From contig NZ_LCTZ01000002.1 of the NCBI RefSeq assembly GCF_001413955.1, forward strand, positions 2,652,501 through 2,716,500: a stretch of 64,000 nucleotides of DNA. The letters run 5' to 3'. The notes beneath the pieces were generated by a model that worked only from the letters and a program-made list of their open reading frames with translations, was not told where the DNA came from and made no database searches. The position numbers were made by a program, and so were the translations under genes. The DNA comes from Flagellimonas eckloniae. Its GTDB lineage: Bacteria; Bacteroidota; Bacteroidia; Flavobacteriales; Flavobacteriaceae. This document shows, piece by piece, positions 42,343-52,822 of this stretch. The stretch's first letter is position 1. Every line of letters begins with the position of its first letter.

Positions 42343-43533
42343 ATGAAAACAATACTATATCCAGTACTCGCAGTATTAGTCTTCGCTTCTTGCAGAGGAG
42401 GTAGCGAAGGTTCCGTAGAAAGTGTTATCGCAGGTAACAATTTGGAGACCATTCGAGCAAAACGAACGGAAATTACCAACCAACAAAAAGCTTTGGAAGC
42501 TGAAATAAAATTGTTGGACTCTGCTATTGCCCAATTAGATGATAATGCCAAATTACCCTTGGTCACAACCATTACGGCAAAGGCAGAAAAGTTTAATCAT
42601 TATTTGGAATTGCAGGGAGATGTAATGACCAAGCAGAATGTACTTATTTACCCAGAAATGGCAGGTACTTTGCACAAAGTATATGTTAAGGAAGGACAAA
42701 AAGTTTCAAAAGGACAATTGTTAGGTTATATAGATGATGGTGGATTGTCCAGTTCCCTGGCCCAAATGAAAACGAGTGCTGCACTGGCAAAAACAACTTT
42801 TGAACGTCAAAAAAGACTATGGGACCAAAATATAGGTTCTGAGATTCAGTATTTACAGGCAAAAACAGACTATGAAGCACAAGAAAGTGCAGTGAAGCAA
42901 ATGCAGAGTCAGTTATCAAAATCCTCTCTAAGAGCTCCATTTTCTGGAATAATTGATGATGTTATCAAAGATCAGGGTACCGTGGTAAGTCCCGGTCCTG
43001 GGTCAGAGGTTTTCAGAATTGTAAACCTTAATGATATGTATGTAGAGGTCGAAGTTCCTGAAAGTCATTTACCAAATGTTACCCCAGGTAAGTCTGTAGA
43101 GGTATACTTCCCAGTTTTAGGGGACAATGTGGAAACCAAAGTTAGACAAACTGGTAACTTTATAAATCCAGGGAATCGTTCGTTTAAAGCTGAGATTCCT
43201 GTTCCCAACAAAAATGGAAGTATAAAGCCCAATCTAACGGCACAGGTTAAAATTAATGACTATACCAATGAGGAGGCCATCCTTATTCCACAGAGTATTA
43301 TTTCGGAAAATTCTGAAGGTGAAGAATATGTCTATGTTGTTGATGAAGCTTCTAATGGTGAGAATCCAACAGTAAAAAAAGCGATTATATCAACAGGTAA
43401 GACCCAAGGAGATTTTGTTGAAGTCCTTGGAGGTTTAACCAATGGAAACCGAATTATCTCTGAAGGTGCACGAAGCGTAAGAGATGGTCAAAAAGTACAG
43501 ATTCTAGACTCAACCTCAACTGCCAAAAACTAA
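42343..43533 (+). CDS. RND efflux periplasmic adaptor (membrane fusion) protein
   Basis: 396 residues. A lipoprotein signal ends at FASC (Cys about residue 17), so the protein is probably lipid-anchored. A coiled-coil (about 30-65), a biotinyl-lipoyl-like domain (LIYPEMAGTLHKVYVKEGQ), a second helical hairpin, the beta-barrel (MYVEVEVPESHLPNVTPG) and the membrane-proximal domain follow in order. It bridges the RND permease and the TolC-like duct. It is 5 bp upstream of the permease gene. Confidence 0.92.
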   Translation: MKTILYPVLAVLVFASCRGGSEGSVESVIAGNNLETIRAKRTEITNQQKALEAEIKLLDSAIAQLDDNAKLPLVTTITAKAEKFNHYLELQGDVMTKQNVLIYPEMAGTLHKVYVKEGQKVSKGQLLGYIDDGGLSSSLAQMKTSAALAKTTFERQKRLWDQNIGSEIQYLQAKTDYEAQESAVKQMQSQLSKSSLRAPFSGIIDDVIKDQGTVVSPGPGSEVFRIVNLNDMYVEVEVPESHLPNVTPGKSVEVYFPVLGDNVETKVRQTGNFINPGNRSFKAEIPVPNKNGSIKPNLTAQVKINDYTNEEAILIPQSIISENSEGEEYVYVVDEASNGENPTVKKAIISTGKTQGDFVEVLGGLTNGNRIISEGARSVRDGQKVQILDSTSTAKN

Positions 43534-43538
43534 GAATA

Positions 43539-46500
43539 ATGAGCAAAGTACAGAAGAATATTAATAAGGAATTCAAGCTTTCATCTTGGGCCATAGACAA
43601 TCCGTCTGTGATTTACGTGATGATCGGGTTGTTCCTTTTTATAGGATTATCCTCCTACTTTTCAATGCCTCGTGAAGACTTTCCCGAGGTAAAAGAAACC
43701 AAAATCTACATTAGCACACCATATCCTGGCAATACTGCTGAAGATATGGAACGTTTGATTACGGATCCCTTGGAAGACCGACTCAAAAACGTAAGCAATT
43801 TGGTAGAGCTTACCTCAACTTCACAAGAGGATTATTCCATGCTTGTTGTAGAGTTTGATGAGAATATCACGGTAGAATCCGCAAAGCAAAAAGTAAAGGA
43901 TGAGGTGGATAGTGAGAAGGCTGGGGAAGATTGGCCTATTTTTAACGGTGCCAAGGTCGAACCCAATGTTTTTGACCTAAACTTGGCAGAGTCATTCCCA
44001 ATCATGAATGTGAACCTGACTGGAGACTATCCTGTTGAGAAGTTAAAGGAATATGCGGAATATCTTGAAGATGAAATTGAAGATCTATCGCAGATTAAGG
44101 AAGTAGACATTAGAGGTGCTCAGGAAAAAGAAGTTGAAATAGCCGTTGATGTTTACAAAATGATGGCAGCCAAGGTAAATTTTACCGACGTTAAAAATGC
44201 CATCAGTAATGGAAATATGACAATGTCCGCAGGGAATTTGGTTACCAGTGGACAACGAAGAACTATTCGAATCCTTGGAGAAATTGAAAAGCCTACAGAG
44301 CTTTATAATTTTGTGGTCAAATCTGAAAATGGTGCAGTTTATCTTAAGGATATTGCCGAAGTTTCCTTTAAAGAAGAAGACAAGACTACTTACGCTAGGG
44401 AAAAAGGAGAGAGTGTGGTAATGCTCGATATTAAAAAGCGCTCAGGGGAAAATGCTATTGAGGCTGCAGATTTAATTCGTGAAATTGTTAAAGATGCAGA
44501 GGAAAATTACTTTCCAAAAGACCTACACATTACCATTGCCAACGATTCCAGTGCTAAAACATTGAACCAGGTTGATGACTTGGTCAACAACATCATTTTT
44601 GGAATCATTCTGGTGGTTACGGTACTCATGTTCTTTTTAGGGTTTAGAAATGCACTGTTTGTTGGTTTTGCAATTCCAATGTCAATGTTCATGTCCTTTA
44701 TGATCCTATCTGCTGTAGGCTACACCCTAAATACCATGATCCTATTTGGATTGATTATGGGACTTGGAATGCTAGTTGATAATGGAGTTGTGGTTGTGGA
44801 AAACGTTTACCGTTTGATGGACAAAGAAGGTATGTCCCGGATTGAAGCGGCCAAAAAAGGAATTGGGGAAATCGCTGTTCCCATTATTATTTCTACGGCA
44901 ACAACGGTTGCTGCCTTCGTACCTCTTGGTCTGTGGCCAGGTTTAATGGGGCAGTTCATGATATTTTTCCCAATCACACTATCCGTAGTTCTTGGTTCCT
45001 CTTTATTTGTGGCCATTTTTATGAACTCCATGTTGGTTTCCAGTTTTATGGAAGTTGGTGAAAAAGAATTAACGGTAAAGCAATTGATTCGAATCAGTGC
45101 AATTCTTGGTGGTTTTGGTTTGTTCATCTTTATTGTAGGTGGAGCCATGCGCGGATTGGGGACTTTGATGATCGTAGTTGCAGGTATGTTTTGGATTTAT
45201 AAGTATTTCCTTAAAAAATGGGCATTACGTTTCCAAAAGAATACGCTTGTACGTTTTGAAAATTGGTATGAAAGAAGATTGAAGCATGCTCTCAGGGGTA
45301 AAAATGTATACTGGTATTTTGGTGCTACCGTCACGATGTTGATCTGTGCATTTATGTTTTTCGGAATGTCTTTGGGCAGTCAACGAACAAAGGTGGAATT
45401 CTTTCCAGACAATACACCCAATGAAGTCTATGTTTATATTCAATATCCCGAAGGAACGGATATTGATAAAACCGATATGATTACCAAGGCTATTGAAGAA
45501 CGCGTTTATGCAATTGCTGATGGTAATGAATACTTGGATGCAGATAAAAACCTTTTAGTGGAATCCAGCGTTTCCCAGGTGGGTAAAGGTGCTGAAAACC
45601 CATTTACCGAAGGAGGTTCTGCAGCGGAAATGCCACACCGTGGAAAAATCACCATTTCCATGCGTGAGTTTAAATATAGGGATGGTCTGGATACAGAAGA
45701 CCTTCGCTTAAAAATTCAAGATGGTATTGCCGGTATTTATCCTGGGGTTACAATTTCGGTTGAAAAAGATGCGGTTGGACCTCCAGCGGGTTATCCTATC
45801 AATATTGAAATTGAGGGCAACGATTATGATGAGCTGATTGTTACGGCAGAAAGTATGCGCGATTATATCAACGGTAAAAACGTAGCTGGGATAGAAGAGC
45901 TGAAAATCGATGTAAACAAAAGCAAGCCTGGGATGCAGGTTGTTGTAGACCGAGAAAAAGCTGGTGAACTTGGAGTTTCTGTGGGCCAAGTTGGAAATCA
46001 ATTGCGTCAATCCCTGTTTGGAGATAAAGCGGGCATTTATAAGAAAGATGGCGAAGATTATGACATCAATGTTCGCTTTAATGAGGATCTACGATACAAT
46101 ACGAGTGCTTTGTTCAATCAGAACATCATTTTTAGAGATCCCGCTAATGGGCAGATAAAGGAAATTCCTGTATCTGCTGTCGCATCGCAAAAAAACACCT
46201 CATCTTTTAGTGCCATCAAACACAGGGATACCAGAAGAGTTGTAACAGTATATTCAGCCTTAAAACCTGGATTTACAGATGCAGGAGCAATTGTGACAGA
46301 AATCCAAAAAGAAATGGAGGAGTTTAAAGGCTTACCGGCTGGTGTCAAGATTGATTATACTGGTCAAATAGAAGAACAGAACAAACAAATGCAATTTTTG
46401 GTTGGCGCTTTTTTCTCTGGTTTAGGCCTTATCATGCTCATTTTAATTTTCCAATTTGGAGGTATTTCAAAACCGGCAATTATTATGATGGCCATCTTCT

Positions 46501-47042
46501 TGAGCTTTATTGGGGTCTTTGGCGGTTTGATCATTACGGGTTGGCCATTTGTAATTATGATGACCATGATGGGAATTATCTCTCTAGCTGGTATTGTAGT
46601 AAATAATGGTGTGGTACTGTTGGACTACACGCAAATATTGATTGATCGTAAAAAGGTTGAGCTGAATCTTCCCGATAATGCATTATTGAACCGTGAACAA
46701 GTTACCGAAGTACTTATTCGAGGAGGTAAGGCAAGGTTGCGACCTGTAATATTGACGGCAATTACAACAGTTCTTGGTTTGATTCCACTGGCCATAGGGT
46801 TGAACATCAATTTTGTTTCCTTATTTTCAGATTTTGACCCGCAAATATATATGGGTGGGGATAATGTAATCTTTTGGGGACCATTGGCCTGGACCGTAAT
46901 CTTCGGGTTAATTGTGGCCACTTTCCTTACATTGATTATTGTACCAGTATTGTTCAATATCATATATCGATTAAAAATCAGGATTAGAGGAGGCAAGAAA
47001 TCCTCAGTAAAGGAAAAAGAACAAGTAGATATTGCTGCCTAA
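43539..47042 (+). CDS. RND family efflux permease
   Basis: 1167 residues, about 120 longer than AcrB. Twelve core membrane helices and two large periplasmic loops are recognisable. The helix IV proton-relay motif reads LVDNGVVVVENVYR: Asp414 is kept, but the second Asp of AcrB-type pumps is Asn415. An additional hydrophobic pair (about residues 520-555, LGGFGLFIFIVGGAMRGLGT) is inserted after helix VI. Helix XI has GIISLAGIVVNNGVVLLDY. It exports toxic compounds or metabolites using the proton gradient; substrate unknown. A terminator follows 16 bp downstream. Confidence 0.93.
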   Translation: MSKVQKNINKEFKLSSWAIDNPSVIYVMIGLFLFIGLSSYFSMPREDFPEVKETKIYISTPYPGNTAEDMERLITDPLEDRLKNVSNLVELTSTSQEDYSMLVVEFDENITVESAKQKVKDEVDSEKAGEDWPIFNGAKVEPNVFDLNLAESFPIMNVNLTGDYPVEKLKEYAEYLEDEIEDLSQIKEVDIRGAQEKEVEIAVDVYKMMAAKVNFTDVKNAISNGNMTMSAGNLVTSGQRRTIRILGEIEKPTELYNFVVKSENGAVYLKDIAEVSFKEEDKTTYAREKGESVVMLDIKKRSGENAIEAADLIREIVKDAEENYFPKDLHITIANDSSAKTLNQVDDLVNNIIFGIILVVTVLMFFLGFRNALFVGFAIPMSMFMSFMILSAVGYTLNTMILFGLIMGLGMLVDNGVVVVENVYRLMDKEGMSRIEAAKKGIGEIAVPIIISTATTVAAFVPLGLWPGLMGQFMIFFPITLSVVLGSSLFVAIFMNSMLVSSFMEVGEKELTVKQLIRISAILGGFGLFIFIVGGAMRGLGTLMIVVAGMFWIYKYFLKKWALRFQKNTLVRFENWYERRLKHALRGKNVYWYFGATVTMLICAFMFFGMSLGSQRTKVEFFPDNTPNEVYVYIQYPEGTDIDKTDMITKAIEERVYAIADGNEYLDADKNLLVESSVSQVGKGAENPFTEGGSAAEMPHRGKITISMREFKYRDGLDTEDLRLKIQDGIAGIYPGVTISVEKDAVGPPAGYPINIEIEGNDYDELIVTAESMRDYINGKNVAGIEELKIDVNKSKPGMQVVVDREKAGELGVSVGQVGNQLRQSLFGDKAGIYKKDGEDYDINVRFNEDLRYNTSALFNQNIIFRDPANGQIKEIPVSAVASQKNTSSFSAIKHRDTRRVVTVYSALKPGFTDAGAIVTEIQKEMEEFKGLPAGVKIDYTGQIEEQNKQMQFLVGAFFSGLGLIMLILIFQFGGISKPAIIMMAIFLSFIGVFGGLIITGWPFVIMMTMMGIISLAGIVVNNGVVLLDYTQILIDRKKVELNLPDNALLNREQVTEVLIRGGKARLRPVILTAITTVLGLIPLAIGLNINFVSLFSDFDPQIYMGGDNVIFWGPLAWTVIFGLIVATFLTLIIVPVLFNIIYRLKIRIRGGKKSSVKEKEQVDIAA

Positions 47043-47058
47043 CAAAGTACTATGAAAT

Positions 47059-47095
47059 AAAAAAGCCCCGACCTTAGGTCGGGGCTTTTTTATTT
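47059..47095. terminator. Bidirectional terminator after the RND operon
   Basis: AAAAAGCCCCGACC and GGTCGGGGCTTTTT form a perfect stem of 14 bp around a 4-nt TTAG loop, with T-runs in both directions. It separates the RND permease gene from the convergent MORN-like gene. Confidence 0.95.
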
Positions 47096-47109
47096 AAGTA
47101 TTGTAATAG

Positions 47110-47460
47110 TTACTTATCTACCGAAACCAATTCAGATTGATTCCAATTTTTTACATTAACAATGCGGTTCTCTGCAAAATCAACCTCTTTTAAAATCTGG
47201 CCTTTCCAAAAGAACCACTTTCCAGATTTTTTTCCTTCATTGTATTTACCAGAGGCAATTTTCTTACCACTTACATCGTACATAAACCACTGTCCATGTA
47301 ACTTACCTTTTAATAAATAACCCGTTTGGGCTATTTCACCGTTTTCGTGAAAATATGTAGCTTTTACCATTTTCCCCACTTTTTCAAAAGTCGGTTCAAT
47401 ATCTTGTGGATACATACAAACCGAAAACATCACCGCTAAAAAAAATATTGCTTTCTTCAT
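47110..47460 (-). CDS. Exported MORN-like (YwqK-type) repeat protein
   Basis: 116 residues: a signal peptide (cleavage near CMYPQD), then three or four MORN_2-like repeats, with GEIAQTGYLLKGKLHGQWFM, GKKIASGKYNEGKKSGKWFF and KEVDFAENRIVNVKNW. Such short repeat proteins are abundant in Flavobacteriia and lack a proven function. The gene stands alone; 374 bp of AT-rich DNA follow upstream, then aspS on the other strand. Confidence 0.8.
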   Translation of the reverse strand: MKKAIFFLAVMFSVCMYPQDIEPTFEKVGKMVKATYFHENGEIAQTGYLLKGKLHGQWFMYDVSGKKIASGKYNEGKKSGKWFFWKGQILKEVDFAENRIVNVKNWNQSELVSVDK

Positions 47461-47834
47461 ATGATATGGGTTTTAAGTTTATTCAATAACATTAACGATA
47501 CAAATGTAATTATTATTTTACGTTAAATGAATATTTTAATAACATTTAATTTACATTAAATTAACTTTAAATACATAAAACAATAATAATCAACATATTA
47601 ACAAATATAGCATTGAAATAGATAAAACCTTTTATCGATGAATTTTAACCGAAAAGCTTGAAAAAAACACTAAATGTAAATTTTAGGTTAGTTAAATGTG
47701 TTTTAAATATTACGTTGGTCAATTATAGATTTTTTCTCCTTATTTCTTTCTAAACTTAGAATTGGCAAGAAAATAGGTATCTCTAACAATAAATACTGCC
47801 ATTCCTCTTAAATTTGCGCTCCATAGTAAATATC
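47461..47834. other. AT-rich divergent intergenic region
   Basis: 374 bp between the MORN-like gene and aspS. It is very AT-rich, with many TTAAAT/ATTTAA runs between 47500 and 47600, and no open frame or hairpin of note. The only clear element is the TAAATTTG box before aspS. Confidence 0.6.
47809..47816 (+). promoter_or_regulatory. -7 box before aspS
   Basis: TAAATTTG is an exact TAnnTTTG match, 19 bp before the aspS ATG. No -33 element is found at the normal distance. Confidence 0.4.
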
Positions 47835-49583
47835 ATGTACAGAAATAATACTTGTGGTGCATTAAGGGCATCAGATATTGATTCAGAAGTTATTCTAAGT
47901 GGCTGGGTACACAAAGTAAGGGATAAAGGCTTTGTTGTTTGGGTAGATATACGCGACCGATATGGCATTACACAATTAGTGTTTGATGAGGATCGCACCC
48001 CAAAAGCTCTATTAAGTAAGGCAACTGGCTTAGGACGGGAAACCGTAATCCAAATTAAAGGCCAGGTTATAGAGAGAGCCTCCAAAAATCCCAATATTCC
48101 AACTGGTGATATTGAGGTTCTTGTGGCTGAGCTTCAAATATTAAATGAATCTATCCTACCTCCTTTTACTATTGAAGATAATACGGATGGTGGAGAAGAC
48201 ATCCGAATGAAATATCGCTATTTGGACATTCGAAGAAATCCTGTAAAGGATAATCTCATCTTTAGGCATAAAGTAACTATGGAAGTCCGTAAGTATTTAT
48301 CTGAAGAAGGATTCATTGAAGTTGAAACTCCATATTTGATAAAGTCTACTCCCGAAGGAGCTCGGGATTTTGTTGTTCCAAGCAGAATGAACGAAGGGCA
48401 ATTTTACGCGCTGCCACAATCGCCCCAAACCTTTAAGCAATTACTTATGGTGGGTGGAATGGACAAGTACTTTCAGATTGTAAAATGTTTTAGGGATGAA
48501 GATTTACGTGCTGATAGACAACCTGAATTCACCCAAATAGATTGCGAAATGGCCTTTGTGGAACAGGAAGACATCCTCAATGCTTTTGAAGGATTGACAA
48601 AACATCTGCTGAAAGAAGTCCATGGAATAGAGTCAAAAGATTTTCCAAGAATGACCTATGATGATGCCATGCGTTTGTATGGAAATGACAAACCTGATAT
48701 TCGTTTTGGAATGGAGTTTGGAGAATTGAATGCAGTTGCGCAACACAAAGATTTTAATGTTTTCAACTCGGCAGAACTAGTTGCTGGCATTGCTGTTCCC
48801 GGCGGAGCATCGTACACCCGAAAAGAAATTGACAAGCTTGTTGATTGGGTAAGGCGACCCCAAGTAGGGGCTAAAGGGATGGTCTACGTAAAATGTAATG
48901 AAGATGGCACCTTTAAATCCTCAGTAGATAAGTTTTATGATCAAGAAGACTTGGCCAAATGGGCAGAGGCGACCAATGCTAAAGCTGGAGATCTTATCTG
49001 CGTGCTTTCTGGAAACACGAATGAAACCAGAGCCCAACTTAGCGCTCTGCGTATGGAATTAGCGGAACGACTTGGATTGCGAAAACCCAATGTATTTGCT
49101 CCTCTCTGGGTAATTGATTTCCCCTTATTGGAATTGGATGAAGAAACGGACACGTACCATGCCATGCATCACCCTTTCACCTCTCCAAAACCCGGACAAT
49201 TGGAATTGTTGGAAACCAATCCAGGTGAAGTGAAAGCAAACGCTTATGATTTGGTATTGAACGGGAACGAAATTGGTGGCGGATCCATTCGAATCCACGA
49301 TAAAGAAATTCAGGCTACCATGTTCAAGCATCTTGGTTTTACTCCAGAAGAAGCAAAAGCACAATTTGGATTTTTGATGGATGCCTTTCAGTATGGTGCT
49401 CCTCCACATGGTGGAATCGCTTTCGGACTTGACAGATTGGTCGCTATTTTAGGTGGACAGGAAACCATCAGAGACTTTATTGCTTTTCCAAAAAACAATA
49501 GCGGCAGGGATGTAATGATCGATGCTCCAGCAACTATTGATGATGAACAATTAAAGGAGCTTCATTTAAAGGTTGATTTGTAG
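47835..49583 (+). CDS. aspS: Aspartyl-tRNA synthetase
   Basis: 582 residues from the chosen ATG, typical of the bacterial-type enzyme. The N-terminal OB-fold anticodon-binding domain opens with [20 protein letters not shown]. Class II motif 2 is [18 protein letters not shown] and motif 3 is [16 protein letters not shown], with the bacterial GAD insertion between. It charges tRNA-Asp. An in-frame start 21 bp upstream is possible but lies within the likely leader. Confidence 0.97.
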   Translation: MYRNNTCGALRASDIDSEVILSGWVHKVRDKGFVVWVDIRDRYGITQLVFDEDRTPKALLSKATGLGRETVIQIKGQVIERASKNPNIPTGDIEVLVAELQILNESILPPFTIEDNTDGGEDIRMKYRYLDIRRNPVKDNLIFRHKVTMEVRKYLSEEGFIEVETPYLIKSTPEGARDFVVPSRMNEGQFYALPQSPQTFKQLLMVGGMDKYFQIVKCFRDEDLRADRQPEFTQIDCEMAFVEQEDILNAFEGLTKHLLKEVHGIESKDFPRMTYDDAMRLYGNDKPDIRFGMEFGELNAVAQHKDFNVFNSAELVAGIAVPGGASYTRKEIDKLVDWVRRPQVGAKGMVYVKCNEDGTFKSSVDKFYDQEDLAKWAEATNAKAGDLICVLSGNTNETRAQLSALRMELAERLGLRKPNVFAPLWVIDFPLLELDEETDTYHAMHHPFTSPKPGQLELLETNPGEVKANAYDLVLNGNEIGGGSIRIHDKEIQATMFKHLGFTPEEAKAQFGFLMDAFQYGAPPHGGIAFGLDRLVAILGGQETIRDFIAFPKNNSGRDVMIDAPATIDDEQLKELHLKVDL

Positions 49584-49687
49584 GATTTCAATTTTAATAA
49601 TGGACCTTTGAAGCAATTACTCTTTTTCCATTTAGTCATCCTGAACATATCGAAGAATATCAGAAAAACTTGTTAACTTCATAATCG

Positions 49688-50236
49688 ATGAAACAATGGA
49701 TTAAGATATTACTTTATGCACTATTGCCTCTCCTAGTCTTAATTGCCATAATTTACAGCTATAGCAATTACGAAAACGCAACAAAGTATGAGTCTGCCAA
49801 AGAAAAATACCTTCATTATATCGGTTACATTGAACAAAGCACTGCCCTCGCCAATACAAAATATGAACTTTGTGGTGACAAAAAAATAGCATACACATAT
49901 AACGGTGCGGCCTACAGGGCATATAAAATCAGCAAGAATACTTTTCGAAAAAATATATTAAAAACTTACCAAAATAATGGCTATTCAGACTCAGGGTATT
50001 TAAACTTCCGTTTTTTAGTCAATTGTAAAGGTGAACCAGGTTGGTTCGAAATTATTGAAATGAACCTAGACCTTGAGGAAACTGAACTTGAACAGAACAT
50101 GGTAGACCAACTTTTTAGCATTACATCTAATTCAAACCATTGGAATGCCTTAGACTATAAAGGGAGTCCCTTAAATTATTATATGTACATCTCATATCGA
50201 ATTGAAAATGGTGAAATCGTTGAAATATTGCCTTAG
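49688..50236 (+). CDS. Hypothetical membrane-anchored protein
   Basis: 182 residues. One N-terminal helix (about 7-25, ILLYALLPLLVLIAIIYSYS) anchors a periplasmic domain containing FRFLVNCKGEPGWFEIIEMN, a segment reminiscent of the C-terminal domain of TonB-like proteins, although too little matches to say more. Two cysteines (in YELCGDKK and VNCKGEPG) could pair. Its 3' end overlaps the start of the TPR lipoprotein gene by 29 bp, which suggests a common transcript. Confidence 0.65.
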   Translation: MKQWIKILLYALLPLLVLIAIIYSYSNYENATKYESAKEKYLHYIGYIEQSTALANTKYELCGDKKIAYTYNGAAYRAYKISKNTFRKNILKTYQNNGYSDSGYLNFRFLVNCKGEPGWFEIIEMNLDLEETELEQNMVDQLFSITSNSNHWNALDYKGSPLNYYMYISYRIENGEIVEILP

Positions 50237-51032
50237 TTTTCTTTTGGTTATAATTTCTTGTAATGGTGCAACTGATACACTCAACACCCCTGAGCGTAGA
50301 AAATTGGCAGAAAAAATATTTCAAGAAGGCTCTCATCTATATCAAGGTTCCCCAGAAAGCATGGTTAGAATAGAAAAAGCCATTGCAGTCGATTCAACCT
50401 ATGCAGAGGCATTGAGAGAACTTTCAGTTGCTTATCTAAAACGGGGCATGCCCCATGAGTGGAAACCACAATTTGACAAGGCTGTACGTCATGACCCAAA
50501 AACCTGGGTTCCTTGGCGAGGCTATCTCTATTTGTATTTTTATCGTGATTATAAAAAAGCAATTGCAGATTTTAATGCGTCGGATACACTTACACCACAT
50601 TTAGATTATCCACAAGGCCACAGTGTTGATTATTGGCGGGGAATTGCTTATTTGGGACTTAAAGACCATACGCAAGCTTTGCACTATTGGAACAAGCATA
50701 TCCAAAAAGAAACTGAGGATACCGGAGAGGACTGGGTTGAACTGGAAGCATTTTTATATAGGGGCATAACATATTTTGAAGCTGGTAATATTCCAAAGGC
50801 TCTTGATGATTTCAATAAAATCATACATTATTTTAAAAACTCCGCCGACGCGAAATACTACAAAGCAATATTACTGCACCAACAAGGAGAAAAAAAAGAA
50901 GCTCTTTTAATGATAAATGAGGCCATTGAAGATTTCAATTCAGGTTTCTATAATCACTACCATTATGTTGAGTTATTGCGCCAAATCTATATGGAAGATT
51001 TAGAAGAACTGAAATCACAAATATTGGGTTAA
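50208..51032 (+). CDS. Tetratricopeptide-repeat lipoprotein
   Basis: 274 residues. The ATG chosen gives a lipoprotein signal with lipobox VIISC (Cys18); an in-frame TTG 6 bp upstream is possible. The remainder is made of about five TPR-like helical pairs, such as YAEALRELSVAYLKRGMPHE, YWRGIAYLGLKDHTQALHYW and YRGITYFEAGNIPKALDDFN. It probably serves as a protein-binding scaffold on the periplasmic side. It overlaps the previous gene by 29 bp and precedes the ClC gene by 8 bp. Confidence 0.78.
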   Translation: MVKSLKYCLSFLLVIISCNGATDTLNTPERRKLAEKIFQEGSHLYQGSPESMVRIEKAIAVDSTYAEALRELSVAYLKRGMPHEWKPQFDKAVRHDPKTWVPWRGYLYLYFYRDYKKAIADFNASDTLTPHLDYPQGHSVDYWRGIAYLGLKDHTQALHYWNKHIQKETEDTGEDWVELEAFLYRGITYFEAGNIPKALDDFNKIIHYFKNSADAKYYKAILLHQQGEKKEALLMINEAIEDFNSGFYNHYHYVELLRQIYMEDLEELKSQILG

Positions 51033-51040
51033 CTTTAGCC

Positions 51041-52822
51041 ATGCCTGATGCCAAAACTTTGCTGACTAGATTTTTAAAATGGAGATATAAACATATCTCC
51101 AACAAAACCTTCGTGCATATCATGAGTTTGGTAGTTGGTTTTCTAGCAGGGTTAGTAGCTGTAACTTTAAAAAATACCACCTATTTTATACAATCCTTGT
51201 TGGAAAAAGGTATTGTTTTTTCTGAAAACCAATTATATTTTATTTTACCAATTATTGGGTTAGCCCTGGTCTTTCTTTACGTTAAATACATTCATAAAAA
51301 ACCGATACAACATGCTATTTCCTCAATAATATTTGCCCTCTCTAAAAAAGGAGGGCTTTTAAAAGTTAAAAATATTTATGCGCCTTTAATTACGGCACCC
51401 TTGACTGTAGGCTTTGGAGGATCCGTGGGATTGTTAGGTCCAGCGGTAAAATCAGGTTCGGCAATAAGTTCCAATCTAAGCAGGTTGTTCCATTTAGATA
51501 CAAAAACACGCTCCTTGCTGGTTGCTTGCGCTTCGGCCGGAGCTATTTCTTCAATATTTCAATCCCCAATTGCCGCTATTATTTTTGCCGTGGAAGTATT
51601 CACTTTGGATTTGACCATGTTGTCGATGTTACCTCTACTATTGGCTTCTATTTCAGGAGTGCTCACCTCCTATTTCTTTCTGGGAAATGAAGTGCTTTTT
51701 AGCTTTTCACTATCAGAAGGCTTTCAATTAGAAGATACCTTCTTTTATATTCTTTTGGGTGTTGGCACGGCTTTTTCCTCTATATATTTTACCAAGATGT
51801 ATTTTGCCATTTTTGACTTTTTCAAACGATTTAAAAGTCCAAAATACAAACTCTTGGTTGGTGGTATTGCTATTGGAATAATGCTATATGCAATTCCTCC
51901 GCTATATGGGGAAGGTTTTGGCTTTATAAATAATCTATTGGATGGTGACCATTTAAAGGCTCTAGGAAAAACCCCTTTTGATGCACATATCCATAATATT
52001 TGGGTAGTTATAGCGCTGTTGTTCGGCATCACCATTTTTAAGGCCATAGCCATGACCACAACTTTTGCTGCTGGAGGTGCTGGGGGAATCTTTATTCCAA
52101 CTATGGTAATGGGAAGCGCATTGGGAAATGTAGTCGCCAAGGTCATCAACAATCTGGGATTGGGTTTTTCGGTCTCAGAAAGTAATTTTACACTAATCGG
52201 TATGGCTGGGCTAATTGCAGGAGTAATCCATGCGCCATTAACGGCCATTTTCCTAATTGCGGAAATTACTGGTGGGTATCAGCTTTTTGTTCCCTTAATG
52301 ATTACAGCATCCATCTCCTATTTAATTACAAAAAATGCCCTTGATTATACGATTTACACTAAGGAATTGGCAAAAATAGGAGCTGTTTTAACCCATAACA
52401 AAGATCAAATGGTATTGACTTTATTGGAAATGGATGACGTGATAGAAAAGAACTTTAAATCCGTTCACCCAGAAATGACATTGGGCCAAATGTTGCATGA
52501 ATCCGTATCAAAATCCAAAAGAAATATTTTTCCCGTTCTCAATGAGGAAGAAAAATTGATTGGTATTATTGTTTTGGATGATATCCGGGAATTTATGTTC
52601 GATACCGAACTTTATAATTCAACCTACGTTAAAAATTTGATGCATGCCCCACCAGAACATGTTTTTTATGGTAGCGATACTATGAAACAGGTTATGCAAA
52701 AATTCCAGGACAGTGGTGCATGGAATTTACCCGTTATACAAGAAGGGAAGTATATGGGCTTTATTTCAAAATCAAAATTATTGACAGCATATCGAAGAAA
52801 ATTAATTACACATACAAGATGA
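51041..52822 (+). CDS. ClC family chloride channel/antiporter with CBS domains
   Basis: 593 residues. The membrane part (about 25-440) carries the ClC ion-pathway motifs GGSVGLLGPAVKSGS and FAAGGAGGIFIPTMVMGSAL (the GxFxP-type helix N segment), plus LIAGVIHAPLTAIFLIAEIT. Two CBS domains follow (about 460-585; GIIVLDDIREFMFDTELYN and VIQEGKYMGFISKSKLLTAY). Whether it is a channel or a proton-coupled antiporter is open: the external gating glutamate is not evident in the first motif. Its stop overlaps the next small gene by 4 bp. Confidence 0.92.
   Translation: MPDAKTLLTRFLKWRYKHISNKTFVHIMSLVVGFLAGLVAVTLKNTTYFIQSLLEKGIVFSENQLYFILPIIGLALVFLYVKYIHKKPIQHAISSIIFALSKKGGLLKVKNIYAPLITAPLTVGFGGSVGLLGPAVKSGSAISSNLSRLFHLDTKTRSLLVACASAGAISSIFQSPIAAIIFAVEVFTLDLTMLSMLPLLLASISGVLTSYFFLGNEVLFSFSLSEGFQLEDTFFYILLGVGTAFSSIYFTKMYFAIFDFFKRFKSPKYKLLVGGIAIGIMLYAIPPLYGEGFGFINNLLDGDHLKALGKTPFDAHIHNIWVVIALLFGITIFKAIAMTTTFAAGGAGGIFIPTMVMGSALGNVVAKVINNLGLGFSVSESNFTLIGMAGLIAGVIHAPLTAIFLIAEITGGYQLFVPLMITASISYLITKNALDYTIYTKELAKIGAVLTHNKDQMVLTLLEMDDVIEKNFKSVHPEMTLGQMLHESVSKSKRNIFPVLNEEEKLIGIIVLDDIREFMFDTELYNSTYVKNLMHAPPEHVFYGSDTMKQVMQKFQDSGAWNLPVIQEGKYMGFISKSKLLTAYRRKLITHTR

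Noticed and set aside
47500..47640. Cluster of TTAAAT/ATTTAA words as an origin or regulatory array
   Set aside because: No DnaA-box clusters, no regular spacing and no replication genes nearby; explained by extreme AT content.
51745..52248. 167-codon frame antisense to the ClC gene
   Set aside because: Shadow of the membrane-helix codons of the ClC gene; no independent start context or family likeness.
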